Origin: Saprospiraceae bacterium
Lineage (GTDB): Bacteria > Bacteroidota > Bacteroidia > Chitinophagales > Saprospiraceae
DNA length: 64,000 nucleotides
Direction of reading: 5' to 3'
Assembly: GCA_027488855.1 (NCBI GenBank)
Contig: JAIYAV010000208.1
Coordinates: 1 to 64,000, forward strand
A program made the translations under genes and the position numbers. Under the pieces are notes generated by a model. It worked only from the letters and a program-made list of their open reading frames with translations. It made no database searches and had not been told where the DNA came from. Below, piece by piece: positions 14,269-23,700 of this stretch; position 1 is the stretch's first letter, and each line of letters begins with the position of its first letter.

Positions 14269-16449
14269 ATGAGCGCTAAAGCAAATTCCAACAAAAGACC
14301 CTTTTCCCGGCGCAAATTCCTGCGCCGTACTGCCGTTGTCCTCGGAGGTTCAATCGTAGCGGGCTTCCTGGGCTGCTCGCCGACGCGCCGTTATTTGGCG
14401 CAGACCGTTGAACGTATGGACTTCCCTGCCATTATTTCCTCCATGAAACCTGATTTTTGGTTTCAAGTCTTGAGTGACAATTCCATTTTGTTCAAATCGC
14501 CTAAAATAGAAATGGGCCAGAATGTGATTACCGGCTTGGCAATGCTGGCCGCCGAGGAGCTGGAAATCCCGCTGGAGCGCATCAAAGTGGAACATGCCAG
14601 CACCAGCAGTGGCATCATTGATAGCCTGGGCACGGGTGGAAGCAATTCTACGCTGGCCTTGTACATACCAGTACGGGAAGTAGCCGCTACCATGCGCGAG
14701 ATGCTCAAAACTGCTGCTGCTGACCAATGGGGAGTAGCCCTGAGCAGCGTAAGCGCCAAGGACGGAGTATTGAGTAGCGGGGGCAAAACAATGACCTACG
14801 CTGAAATTGCGGAAAGCACCACGGAATGGAAAACGCCCAAAACCCCGAAATTAAAACCTTCATCTGCCTTCAAGTACGTCGGCAAAACGGTTAAAAGAAT
14901 TGACTTGCAGGAAAAAGTCATGGGCACGGCTTTGTACACCATCGACCATGGGCGCAATGGCCTACTGCATGCCATCACCCTCGAATGCCCCTATTTGAAT
15001 GGCAAAATCAAAAGCATCGATACGACCGAAGCGGCCAAAATGCCAGATGTGGTAAAAGTGATCCAGGAGGACGACCTAGTTGCGGTGGTTGCCATCAACC
15101 GATACGCAGCCGAAATGGCCGTGCGCAAGATCAAAGTGGAGTGGGACATCCCCAAAGCCTGGCAACAAAAAGAAATCATCGAGCTGGTCACGGTTGGCAA
15201 AGGCAGACGGGTCAACGTCCAGGACAAAGGCAGTGCCCGATCCATCCTTTCCAACAGCAAAGCCAAGGTTTTTGAACAGGCTTACCGCACCCCCATGGCG
15301 GCGCATGCCCAAATGGAAACTTACGGCACACTGGCCCACATTGAAAACGACGAGGCCAGCATCGTCATCGGCACCCAAGCCGCAGGTATGGTTCAAGGGC
15401 AACTCGCTAGCGCATTGGGGATAAAGAAGGACAAGGTAGATGTACAAACGCCTTACCTTGGCGGCGGTTTTGGCCGAAAAATGGGCCGGAATAACGCCAC
15501 TCAAGCCGCCAGGATCAGCAAAATCGTGGGTGCCCCCGTCAAACTGATCCCTACCCGTGAACAAGAGTTCCAAAATTCGGTGTACCGTCCCAATACCCAT
15601 CACGTGCTAAAAGCAGTGTTTGACGAACAAGGAGAACTTGAGGCCATCTCTCACGACCAAGCCACACCCGACATGGTCATGAAAGACCTGGGTGGCAATT
15701 TTGCCCTTTCTATGTTTGGCGCAGACTGGCTTTCAGCAGGCCATGGTGCAAGCATTTTATATCCCGTCAAAAATCGCTCGACTTCAATCTGGAATGTGGA
15801 AGTCCCCTACCCTTCTGGCATTTGGCGCTCGGTGGGCATATTTGCCAACACCTTTGCCATCGAGTCCTTTGTCAACGAATTGGCTCACCATACCAAGCAA
15901 GATCCGCTCGAAATGCGGCTGAAACTACTCCAGGGTGGCGATGAACTCAACCAACGCATGATCAAAGTTTTGGAAACGCTGAAAGACAAAACGGACTGGG
16001 GCACTAAATCAAAAGCTGGAGTTGGCCGCAGCGTCGCCATTTGTAACGACCGCAAAACCATTGCCGCTGCCGCCATTGAGGTTTCGATTGTAGATGGTGC
16101 CATCAAAGTGTTGAAAGTGACCGAGGTGATCGATTGTGGCATCGCCATCAACCCTGGCGGAATTCAGCAACAAGTGGAAGGCGCGATTATGATGGGCATC
16201 AGCGCGGCACTTTACGAAGAGATCACTATTGCCGATGGTAAAATAGCAGCGAGCAATTACCACGAGTACCCCCTGGCAACCTTGAATGACGTGCCCGAAA
16301 TTCAGGTAACGATCCTGGAAAATGCCCCCGAGCCTTTTGGTATTGGAGAACCACCCCTGGGCCCGGTTGCACCAGCCATTGCCGGGGCTTTGTTGGATTT
16401 GACGGGGAAGGCGTTGCGGTCTTTGCCGTTTAGGTTGGATGAAGGCTAA
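14269..16449 (+). CDS. molybdopterin-binding subunit, xanthine dehydrogenase family (IorB-like), Tat-exported
   Basis: 726 residues from the ATG at 14269, 4 bases after the small subunit. The N-terminus carries a twin-arginine signal, S-R-R-K-F-L-R-R, a hydrophobic stretch and a cysteine (G-F-L-G-C), so the enzyme is exported folded and perhaps membrane-anchored. The body has the molybdenum-binding glycine-rich loops (G-G-G-F-G-R-K near residue 400) and the catalytic glutamate in G-I-G-E-P-P-L near the end. It is an aldehyde or N-heterocycle oxidase of the periplasm; the substrate is not known. The start at 14194 would overlap the small subunit and lacks the signal, so it was rejected. Confidence 0.92.
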   Translation: MSAKANSNKRPFSRRKFLRRTAVVLGGSIVAGFLGCSPTRRYLAQTVERMDFPAIISSMKPDFWFQVLSDNSILFKSPKIEMGQNVITGLAMLAAEELEIPLERIKVEHASTSSGIIDSLGTGGSNSTLALYIPVREVAATMREMLKTAAADQWGVALSSVSAKDGVLSSGGKTMTYAEIAESTTEWKTPKTPKLKPSSAFKYVGKTVKRIDLQEKVMGTALYTIDHGRNGLLHAITLECPYLNGKIKSIDTTEAAKMPDVVKVIQEDDLVAVVAINRYAAEMAVRKIKVEWDIPKAWQQKEIIELVTVGKGRRVNVQDKGSARSILSNSKAKVFEQAYRTPMAAHAQMETYGTLAHIENDEASIVIGTQAAGMVQGQLASALGIKKDKVDVQTPYLGGGFGRKMGRNNATQAARISKIVGAPVKLIPTREQEFQNSVYRPNTHHVLKAVFDEQGELEAISHDQATPDMVMKDLGGNFALSMFGADWLSAGHGASILYPVKNRSTSIWNVEVPYPSGIWRSVGIFANTFAIESFVNELAHHTKQDPLEMRLKLLQGGDELNQRMIKVLETLKDKTDWGTKSKAGVGRSVAICNDRKTIAAAAIEVSIVDGAIKVLKVTEVIDCGIAINPGGIQQQVEGAIMMGISAALYEEITIADGKIAASNYHEYPLATLNDVPEIQVTILENAPEPFGIGEPPLGPVAPAIAGALLDLTGKALRSLPFRLDEG

Positions 16450-16464
16450 AGGTAATACCCGTAA

Positions 16465-16502
16465 AGACGCTGGGCCATGCAGAACTGCACGGCCCAGCGT
16501 CT
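16465..16502. terminator. bidirectional terminator
   Basis: A perfect 12 bp stem AGACGCTGGGCC..GGCCCAGCGTCT lies between the convergent oxidoreductase and msrA genes. Confidence 0.8.
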
Positions 16503-16531
16503 CTAAATGTTGGAGGCTGCCTGAAACCCCA

Positions 16532-17215
16532 TCAATGCTGCCCTAGCCCCGGTTTGAGTACATCAGCCAACTGAGCCTGCGCCCGCTTCAACCTCGGAAT
16601 AGACTCATTTTGCACATAACCACTTCCAGGGTTGTGCTGCACGTAGTCCTGGTGGTAGTCTTCAGCTACCCAAAATTTGGTAAATGCAGTGACCTCTACA
16701 GAAATGGGGCGCTTGTACTTTTTTGAGGCGTTGAGCGTAGCAATGTAACTTTCTGCCATTGCTTTTTCCACCGGGTTTTTGTAAAAAATAATCGAGCGGT
16801 ATTGTGAACCTATATCCGGCCCCTGGCCATTCACCTGGGTCAAGTCCCCCGAGGCAAAATACACCCTGAGCAAGGTTTTGTAATCGATCACCGTGGAATC
16901 GTAATACACTTCTACCGATTCTGCATGGCCAGTTAAGCCCGTATTGGATTGCTCATAGGTCGGATTTTCGGTGGTACCGCCTGAATAGCCAGAAATGACT
17001 TCGGCTACCCCATTGATGCTTTCGAATACGGCTTCTTCACACCAAAAACAGCCCGCTGCAAAAACGGCTGTATGGTATTTGGCCAGTTCGGCCGGGGGAA
17101 TTTTGGCAGCAGCGCGTGCTGCTGATGAAGTAGATGTTGGGTACCCTTTTTGCTGTCCGCATGAGCCGAGACTTAGGAGGATTGTGAAGGGCAGCAAAAT
17201 ATGGATCGTTTTCAT
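16532..17215 (-). CDS. msrA: peptide methionine sulfoxide reductase MsrA, lipoprotein
   Basis: 227 residues. The N-terminus is a lipoprotein signal with L-G-S-C (C19), so the enzyme is anchored in the periplasm or outer membrane. The MsrA signature G-C-F-W-C-E-E contains the catalytic C56, and the conserved segments G-Y-S-G-G, Y-E-Q-S-N-T-G-L-T-G-H-A-E and Y-H-Q-D-Y follow. No MsrB domain is fused. It repairs oxidised methionine of envelope proteins. Monocistronic, ending at a shared terminator. Confidence 0.95.
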   Translation of the reverse strand: MKTIHILLPFTILLSLGSCGQQKGYPTSTSSAARAAAKIPPAELAKYHTAVFAAGCFWCEEAVFESINGVAEVISGYSGGTTENPTYEQSNTGLTGHAESVEVYYDSTVIDYKTLLRVYFASGDLTQVNGQGPDIGSQYRSIIFYKNPVEKAMAESYIATLNASKKYKRPISVEVTAFTKFWVAEDYHQDYVQHNPGSGYVQNESIPRLKRAQAQLADVLKPGLGQH

Positions 17216-17356
17216 TGATCTTTGGTTTGAGTGAAAGTTTGTGGCTGAGTCAATTTGTAGTTTAAGGGTAACAGGGAATGGGTTGAAATAGTTGAAGGGT
17301 GGGTTTAGATAAAGTGTTTAATTTAAATGCCATATCTTGAAGTAAAATAGGAGAAA

Positions 17357-17962
17357 ATGTCCAATTCAAATCCATCTTTTCCGCACATTCTTGAAAGCTC
17401 GCGCATTACCCTGATCATTGCGCTCTCCGCTACTGAGATCGGCAAAGTTATGCTGCCCAACTATTTGCAGTTTGTAAATGCCAATACTGGCGAGCCTGTA
17501 GATTTTTTAAACGAGCAACCCACTTTTGAGGACGAGGTCGCTGCGTTAATCTATGCCAATGCCATCAACGATCTGATGCCCAAATTCATCCGCAAAGACC
17601 GTTGGCAGACTACAGACGGAAAAGAGCACGATATGTTGGTGATGGAACGTTTGTATCCCTTGCCCATCCACCACTTTGAGCTCGCCATAAGAACGGAAAT
17701 GATGCAGCAGTTTGAAGCAAAACTCAAAGAACTGCACGAAAATCGCTTTGTCCACGGTGATTTAATGCGTCCCACCAATTTCTACACCCGAGGTGATCAG
17801 GAATGGATGTTCAAAAATATCGTACAAACGGAAGAGGGACTCAGATTGATCGATGCTGGTTTTGGGAAAGTGCTTTCCAGAGAGAACATTGAATTGTTTG
17901 TTCACACCGAGCTTCGCGAGCGAGCTGAAGTTGACTATTTTAGGGAGTATTATCTTGGGTAG
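17357..17962 (+). CDS. small protein-kinase-like fold protein
   Basis: 201 residues, no signal peptide. The catalytic core of the kinase-like fold is visible: R-F-V-H-G-D-L-M-R-P-T-N-F near residue 133 (H-G-D..N catalytic loop) and L-R-L-I-D-A-G-F-G-K near 171 (D-x-G metal site). A glycine-rich loop is not recognisable and the N-terminal lobe is short, so it is either a reduced kinase or a pseudokinase; lipopolysaccharide-kinase and RIO-like proteins are the nearest types I can think of. It is alone in its transcription unit next to a possible small ORF. Confidence 0.65.
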   Translation: MSNSNPSFPHILESSRITLIIALSATEIGKVMLPNYLQFVNANTGEPVDFLNEQPTFEDEVAALIYANAINDLMPKFIRKDRWQTTDGKEHDMLVMERLYPLPIHHFELAIRTEMMQQFEAKLKELHENRFVHGDLMRPTNFYTRGDQEWMFKNIVQTEEGLRLIDAGFGKVLSRENIELFVHTELRERAEVDYFREYYLG

Positions 17963-18000
17963 TTTATTAATGTGGCTTCGACAAAAAGTAATGACATGAG

Positions 18001-18189
18001 TTGTACTATGCTGCGCCTACGACCAGCGGCATTTATGAGGATTTACTAGCTGCTGAAGACACTAAATCCATTGTAATTGATGCTTTGCTGAAGGAGTTGT
18101 ATCGATTGGAGCGGTACAGTGAAATATTGGATGTGGAGGCGTTGCGGAAGGGAATTCGGGAGCGATTTGGGATGGAGCTGGTGGTGTAA
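18001..18189 (+). CDS. possible small ORF or gene fragment
   Basis: 62 codons, opening at a TTG just after an in-frame TGA. The product is helical and charged (Y-E-D-L-L-A-A-E-D-T and L-L-K-E-L-Y-R-L-E-R-Y) and ends M-E-L-V-V. Codon use looks like real coding sequence, but there is no convincing start, so it is probably the 3' remnant of a broken gene. No family recognised. Confidence 0.35.
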   Translation: MYYAAPTTSGIYEDLLAAEDTKSIVIDALLKELYRLERYSEILDVEALRKGIRERFGMELVV

Positions 18190-18390
18190 CCCCTGGTTTG
18201 ATCCTTCCAACCGACCTCTAAAACAAAGCAAATGTATGCACCCTTTGTGATTTGGGCAGACGCCCACCCAATTCCAAGCAAATGATTATCAGTCAATTGA
18301 AATAAGTCAGACGTCTGGCCAATTTATTTCTCTTGCAAAACAGCACAAACATCCTACTCAATAGCCCCTGTGACTTAATGCAAGTATGGC

Positions 18391-18762
18391 TCAATTCACA
18401 ATGGTTACACCATATAAGGGAAAGGTTCCCTCGTTTAAGTCAGCGACCATTCCGGGCAAAAGCATTTTGATATTTTTCTCATACTGCTCCTTCCAAGTCT
18501 TTTGCAGGTACGCTCTTGCCTCTTCGTTGATAAACAGTTTTTCATCTTTGGTGATAAGCACCATCGCTATGTGGCCATTGTTTTCATTCACCACGAAAAC
18601 TAAATCGTTTTTGTCTTTTTTCATTCCTTCTGTCCAAAAGGCGATATGTTCTTCCATATCGTATTCGTACAAACTTCTATTCATCTCGCCATACTCCAGC
18701 AAGGCTTTATGCAGTGCTTGAAAAATGGTAGGTTTTTGAGGAATTTTGTTGTTTTTCTTCAT
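18391..18762 (-). CDS. conserved hypothetical protein
   Basis: 123 residues from the ATG at 18762 (another ATG three codons upstream at 18771 is possible). The sequence is soluble and mixed alpha/beta: a helical first half (F-Q-A-L-H-K-A-L-L-E-Y-G) and strands such as L-V-F-V-V-N-E-N-N-G-H-I-A-M-V-L-I. I do not recognise the family. Its start region abuts a truncated XisI copy on the other strand, in a stretch full of gene remnants. Confidence 0.6.
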   Translation of the reverse strand: MKKNNKIPQKPTIFQALHKALLEYGEMNRSLYEYDMEEHIAFWTEGMKKDKNDLVFVVNENNGHIAMVLITKDEKLFINEEARAYLQKTWKEQYEKNIKMLLPGMVADLNEGTFPLYGVTIVN

Positions 18763-18773
18763 GGTTGGCATTG

Positions 18774-18931
18774 AATTAACCCACTACTCCGACATCATCA
18801 AGCAAGTCATTACCGAATATGCTACTACCCGTAAATTGGTAAATGGCCCGAATACCGAGTTTCAATTGTTTTTCGATTCGGAATACGATCCCTATCAATT
18901 GTATCTTCACAATTCGGCCAAGCAAATGTAA
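18774..18931 (+). pseudogene. truncated xisI copy
   Basis: The stretch from about 18774 to 18904 is nearly the same as the first 45 codons of the intact xisI at 19575 (L-T-H-Y-x-D-x-I-K-Q-V-I-T-E-Y-A-T-T-R-K is shared). After Q-L-Y the frame runs into unrelated sequence and stops at 18931. The original start codon is missing. It looks like a partial duplication left by recombination. Confidence 0.8.
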
Positions 18932-18985
18932 AACTTTGAATTTTGAGAAAATAGGCCTATTTTTGTTTAAAACATGTAGGAGGCA

Positions 18986-19147
18986 GAAAGTATTATTAGT
19001 GGCCCTGAAATTTTCGGTGGTACTCCTGTTTTCAAAGGCACACGCGCTTCCGTCAAAACGCTGTTTGGTTAAATAATCAACAGAGTAAGCAACTTACAAG
19101 ATTTTTTGGAAGACTATCCATCGGTCAATCCTGTAGATGCAAATTAG
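18986..19147 (+). pseudogene. broken DUF433 antitoxin-like gene
   Basis: One frame reads I-I-S-G-P-E-I-F-G-G-T-P-V-F-K-G-T-R, the hallmark of DUF433, and then L-Q-D-F-L-E-D-Y-P-S-V near the end, which also belongs to that family. A TAA at 19070-19072 breaks the frame, and there is a TAG at 18977 with no usable start. DUF433 proteins usually act as antitoxins for a DUF5615 nuclease, which is absent here. Confidence 0.8.
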
Positions 19148-19173
19148 TTTCACCTTGATTACCGAATGATCAC

Positions 19174-19587
19174 ATGGCAAAAGATATTTACCACAACTCT
19201 GTAAAAGAAGCCCTAGTTAAAGACGAATGGATCATCACCCATGATCCGTACATTATTAGATTGGGAGGAAGAGATAGCGTCGAAGCAGATTTAGGTGCGG
19301 AGAAAATGGTGCAAGCCGAAAAAGGGAATCGACAAATTGTGGTTGAAGTCAAAAGTTTTCTCAACCGATCCATCATTCATGATTTCCATGGAGCCTATGG
19401 CCAATTTGTTTTCTACCAAAAGGCATTGGAAAAATTTGAGCACCATCGTGACCTATACCTTGCCATGCCCGTAGATGTTTTTAATGAATTGAATGAAAAA
19501 CCCTACTTTCAGGAATTCATGCAGACAGAGCTGAACATCCTTATTTTTGATCCCATTGAAAAACTGATTTTGGAATGGATAAATTAA
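19174..19587 (+). CDS. xisH: XisH family protein, PD-(D/E)XK-type
   Basis: 137 residues, full length for XisH. The name comes from the cyanobacterial fdxN excision element, but the family is much wider and has a restriction-endonuclease-like core: S-V-E-A-D-L-G-A-E with D39, then I-V-V-E-V-K-S-F with E58 and K60 forming the (D/E)xK pair. The partner xisI overlaps it by 13 bases, so the two are translationally coupled. No excision element, recombinase or nitrogenase gene is near, so the job here is more likely in a toxin-antitoxin or defence setting. Confidence 0.88.
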   Translation: MAKDIYHNSVKEALVKDEWIITHDPYIIRLGGRDSVEADLGAEKMVQAEKGNRQIVVEVKSFLNRSIIHDFHGAYGQFVFYQKALEKFEHHRDLYLAMPVDVFNELNEKPYFQEFMQTELNILIFDPIEKLILEWIN

Positions 19588-19919
19588 CCCACTACGCCGA
19601 TACCATCAAGCAGGTCATTACCGAATATGCTACCACCCGCAAATTGGTCAATGGCCCGAATACTGAATTTCAATTGATCTTCGATGCTGAACACCATCAC
19701 TACCAATTGTACCGTGTAGGTTGGGAAGGCCTGGAGCGGGTGCATTATTGTGTCTTCCACATCGACATCATCAACGACAAAATCTGGGTACAGGAAGATG
19801 CCACGGACTATGATATTGTGGGGGTGCTGGAGGAAGAACATGGAATTCCGAAAGAAGATATTGTGTTGGCTTTTCATGCGCCATATAAAAGGCCGTATAC
19901 GGGGTATGCGGTGGCGTGA
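19575..19919 (+). CDS. xisI: XisI family protein
   Basis: 114 residues, full length. Typical features: Y-A-D-T-I-K-Q-V-I-T-E-Y at the start, Y-Q-L-Y-R-V-G-W-E-G-L-E-R-V in the middle, the strand I-N-D-K-I-W-V-Q-E-D-A-T-D-Y-D-I, and the end segment G-I-P-K-E-D-I-V-L-A-F-H-A-P. It starts inside xisH. A damaged copy of its 5' half lies 0.8 kb upstream and a distant intact paralogue at 58775-59113. Function unknown beyond pairing with XisH. Confidence 0.88.
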   Translation: MDKLTHYADTIKQVITEYATTRKLVNGPNTEFQLIFDAEHHHYQLYRVGWEGLERVHYCVFHIDIINDKIWVQEDATDYDIVGVLEEEHGIPKEDIVLAFHAPYKRPYTGYAVA

Positions 19920-19970
19920 GGAACTTAATTTAGGAAATAGTGGTTAAATACTTTATCACAACTCAATGTC

Positions 19971-20210
19971 ATGAATAAGCTAAATCAATTATTAACCTTA
20001 ATCCTTCTATTTTTTATGTTAGGTTGCGCTGAGAGTGAGAATAACCCTGAATTCAAAATATACTTCCTTATTTTTGCGACACTCTCATTCCTCTCTGCCC
20101 TATATTTCGGAGCTTTGAGCACAAGTAAGCGAATGGAAAATTCTGATAGACCAGCTCAAGTGGCATTGTTTTCAACATTAGTATTTATAATTCTAATCAT
20201 AGCAGCTTAG
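19971..20210 (+). CDS. small membrane lipoprotein
   Basis: 79 residues. A lipoprotein signal ends at M-L-G-C (about C19) followed by A-E-S-E; two more hydrophobic segments follow (I-Y-F-L-I-F-A-T-L-S and L-F-S-T-L-V-F-I-I-L-I-I). It has no known family. Its last four bases overlap the stop of a DUF433 remnant on the other strand. Confidence 0.6.
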   Translation: MNKLNQLLTLILLFFMLGCAESENNPEFKIYFLIFATLSFLSALYFGALSTSKRMENSDRPAQVALFSTLVFIILIIAA

Positions 20211-20326
20211 ACCGCCCCCGAAGCCAAAAGCTCCAGAATAAGTTCCACGCTGATGCGGGTATCCTTGATGATGGGTTTGCCGCCCAAAATTTTAGGATTG
20301 GTCGTAATGTGTTCGAATTGTAACAT
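20207..20326 (-). pseudogene. N-terminal half of a DUF433 antitoxin-like gene
   Basis: 39 codons: an ATG at 20326, then the DUF433 opening H-I-T-T-N-P-K-I-L-G-G-K-P-I-I-K and I-S-V-E-L-I-L-E-L-L-A. Normal members are about twice as long; here the frame ends at a TAA right after A-S-G-A-V. The C-terminal half and a toxin gene are absent, so it is a truncated remnant, although the ORF itself is intact. Confidence 0.75.
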
Positions 20327-20360
20327 TTTCAGGAAATAAGTTTTTAGATAACCAGCCCCC

Positions 20361-20609
20361 TCACAGCCCCTCAATCTCCTCCTCACTCAGCCCCGTATAT
20401 TTTTTGATCTTTTCAACCGGTTCACCTCCCAGTTTCATCTCCCGAGCAATATCCAGTTCCTGCTCTTTTTTTGCTGCTCGGAGTTCCGCTCTAAGTGTGC
20501 GTGCCCAGGAATTTTCTTCACGTAAGTTCCAATAGTATACTTCATCCTTCTCTTTTCGAAAGAATTTTACAAACCAGTCAAATCGAATGAGTTCCTTCGT
20601 CTTTGCCAT
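20361..20609 (-). pseudogene. internally deleted Rpn/PD-(D/E)XK transposase-like gene
   Basis: 82 codons. The start (K-E-L-I-R-F-D-W-F-V-K-F-F) matches the opening of Bacteroidota Rpn-family nucleases (L-I-R-F-D-W-x-x-K), and the end (A-R-E-M-K-L..K-Y-T-G-L-S-E-E-E-I-E-G-L) is their C-terminal tail. The nuclease core between them, normally about 200 residues, is gone. The frame stays open, so a small protein could still be made. A -7-like TATTTTTG lies at 20643-20650. Confidence 0.65.
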
Positions 20610-20687
20610 AATGCACTAAAAGTAAAAGTTTTTATTTTCATTCAAAAATACAAAATTCAATCTATTGTTGCAAATTTTATTTTAAAA

Positions 20688-20719
20688 GAGAACACCCCAG
20701 CCCCAGCCAAGGTGTTCTC
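20688..20719 (-). terminator. rho-independent terminator of the alpha-2-macroglobulin gene
   Basis: GAGAACACC..GGTGTTCTC, read leftward and followed by TTTTAAAATAAAATTT, 10 bases after the stop codon. Confidence 0.85.
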
Positions 20720-20728
20720 TCCTTTGCA

Positions 20729-23700
20729 TTACTTCACCTCAACCCTTTCCCCACTCGAAAAGCTACTAAACTCAGGCGCATACATACACTGAATGCTACT
20801 GATCCCGTTCGAAAAAGTCCCTTTGTGCACCACCCGCAGCGGGTATTCAAACACATAAGTCCCTTTCCTTAGGTAATCAATGAAGAAGTGCGTAGCGGCG
20901 TCGCCAGTGCTTTCGTAGTAGCCCAGATTGTCCTGGTACTTGTATTGGCTCAGCACGTTCATCGGTTCGAAGCCGGAGGCGCGCATGTCTTTCAGGTGGA
21001 TGTATTCCATGTCGCGATCGGAGCGCAGTTCTACCCGTACGATCAGTTTGTCGCCGGGACGCAGGGGCTCGGTGGCGGTGATCTCGCGTAGTTTCAGTCC
21101 GGTGGCGGTTTTTTCCTCTTTGAAGAGTTTTTTGCGCAGGGTCAGTGGCGTTGCTTCGAAGCCTTTGATTTTGTCCAATTGTTCGAAGTATTGCCAGTAC
21201 ATAGCACCCCAGGCGATACCTGCGTTGGGATTGCTCACGCTCACCTGCTCCATGCCGGGTTGGATGTCTTTGCCCTTCCAGGAAGTTTTGAAGTAGCCCG
21301 TGCCCGGTTCGGCGTCGTTTTGCGCTTTGCCGATGCTGGCCTGAGCAGCTTTATTCTTCAGTTGTTTGAACTCCAGTTTGACGGGTTGCGCATCGGCCAA
21401 CATGTCCACCTTGCCTTGGGTGACCAGCAGGGCGTAGATCGCTTCCGACGTCGCTTTGGTGGTTTTCCAGTGGGTGGTCTGTTTGTTGCGCAGCAGCCAT
21501 ACTTTCAGTTCGTCCACCGCTTTGTCGTCTTTGCCGACCTCGGCAAAGAGTTCGATCATCAGCGACTGCGTTTCAACGGGGGCCTCGTACCAGTAGTAGC
21601 CCGCGGGCGATTTCCAGTACATGCCCAGCTCTTCCGAGCGGATGGCGCGTTCACCTAGCGATTTTACAATCTGTGCTGGAGTCGTTTTGTCCTCAAAGCG
21701 GTGCAGCGCCAGTGCCAACATCCCCTGCTGGTAATTGCCCTTTTTGGTCCAGTAGGTTTTGGCCTGCTGGATGAAGTAGTTCCGCGCCTCGGTTGCTTCC
21801 TTGGTGCTGGTCGCTTTGGGATAAAAGCTGCGGGTATATAGGTAGTGGATGTACATGTCCCAGAGGTTGTCGTCAGACAACTTCAGGCGTTTTTCCTTTT
21901 CCGCTTTTTTCAAGTCCTCATAAGCCTTGGCCACTTGAGCATCGCAGTATTCGATAGCTTTCAGCGCCATTTCATCACTCGCCAGTTTGGGTTTTACACC
22001 CAGTTTGGCCAGGTGGCCGAAGCCCGAAGCCAGGTGTTGGGTGATGTACCAGCTGCCCGTTCCACCGGGGAACCAGCTCCAGCCGCCGTCGGCCATTTGG
22101 CGTTCGCGCAATTTGCCTAGGGCTGCTACTTCCTCGTTGGCCATGCGGTCGAGGTCGAAGAGGATGGCGATTTGTTGGCGTTGTTTTTCTTCACTTTGTG
22201 CTTCCAGTACCCAGGGCGTTTCTTCCAGGAGTACCGATTTCAGTTCCTGATTGGCACGCAGGTTGCTCTGCAAGGCCGTTGCTGAGCCTTTCCACTTGTC
22301 GAACACCTGCCGGATTTTGGGGTGCTGATCGACTACGTGCGCAGCCAAAGTATTCGCATAATAGCGGCTAAAAATCTGCTCCGAACACTCGTGTGGGTAT
22401 TCCATCAAGTACGGCAGCGCCTTCACCGCCAACCAGGCAGGATTGGAAGTGAACTCCAGCGTAAACTGGTGCGGCTGCATGGTGCTTGACTTGAAGCCCT
22501 CGCCCATCGAAGCCAGGGTAAAGTTTTTGTTCTGCTTGCTGCGTACAAAAAGTGGCAAAGTCTCCGTCACCAGCATGCGGTTGCTCAGTACAGGCAAGGC
22601 ATTTTCCTCTCCGTCACTAAAGCTGCCCGCCGAAGCCATCACCCGGTAGGTCACCGCGCTGGCCCCACCCACGGGGATTTTCAGTTTCCAGGACAAGGGC
22701 GCTGATTGGCCAATCGCCACGGTAAAGGACTGCGAGCTATTGTTATTCGCCAATTGTGCATCGATTGCCTGACCATTCACGGCGTCAAACAATTGCAAGG
22801 AAGCCATACCCGTGAGCACTTGCCCGCTCAGGTTGCTCACCTTGGCGGTAAACTCTATCTCATCCCCCTCACGCAAAAAACGTGGCGCGTTGGGTTGTAC
22901 CATCAGTTCTTTTTGGGTCACCACCGAGCGGGTGGTGCTGCCAATCTTCAAGTCTTTGGTATGCGCCAAACCCAGGAATTTCCAGCGAGTCAGCGCCTCG
23001 TTCATCTTGAATTTGATGAGGATGGCACCGCTGGCATCGGTGGCCAGCTCGGGCATAAAAAAGACCGTTTCTTTGAGGTTGGTACGGGGCTGGAAGTCGA
23101 CGGGCATGGGCTTTGGCTTGGCTTCAGCTGCTGGCGTATCCTCCAGTTCCATACTGTCGTCTTTTGATTTCTTCTCTCTTGCATAAGCTTCAGGCTTCAG
23201 GTCGTGTGCTCCCGGGGGTGCTGACGGTGGTGCCATTGCAGGCTCTTCCTGACTCATACTGTAAGAAACATCCGGAGCACTTCGCGCCATGGTACGAGCG
23301 CGACCACCCATTAGCCGCACATCACCACCTTCAGCATCGTAAATATAACCAAACCAGTTCAGGCTCGGATACGCACGGCCAGCCACTTCTCCCTGATTGG
23401 TGCTGATGAAATAATTGGCGGAAGTTGCCCCAAAAGCCTGGTTGTTCCAACTGTACGAAGAGTAGGACTGGCTACCAAAAGGCCACATGTACCAACTGTT
23501 GGCGGCAAACTGATCCAGGGACTCATCGTACAGCGCAGCCACCATTTCTGCCGCTACTTGTTCCCCTTTCGGCCCGCTGATGCGCAAGCGCCATTCCTCG
23601 TCCTGACCGGGTTTGAGTTTGTCGCGGAAGCTCTGGTATTCTACTTTCAGTTCCTGATTGCTCCAGGGCACATTCAGGGTCAGGTGATCGCTGTAGGCGC

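Noticed and set aside
19174-19919. fdxN-type programmed excision element
   Set aside because: XisH and XisI are present but there is no XisF recombinase, no nif gene and no direct-repeat attachment sites.
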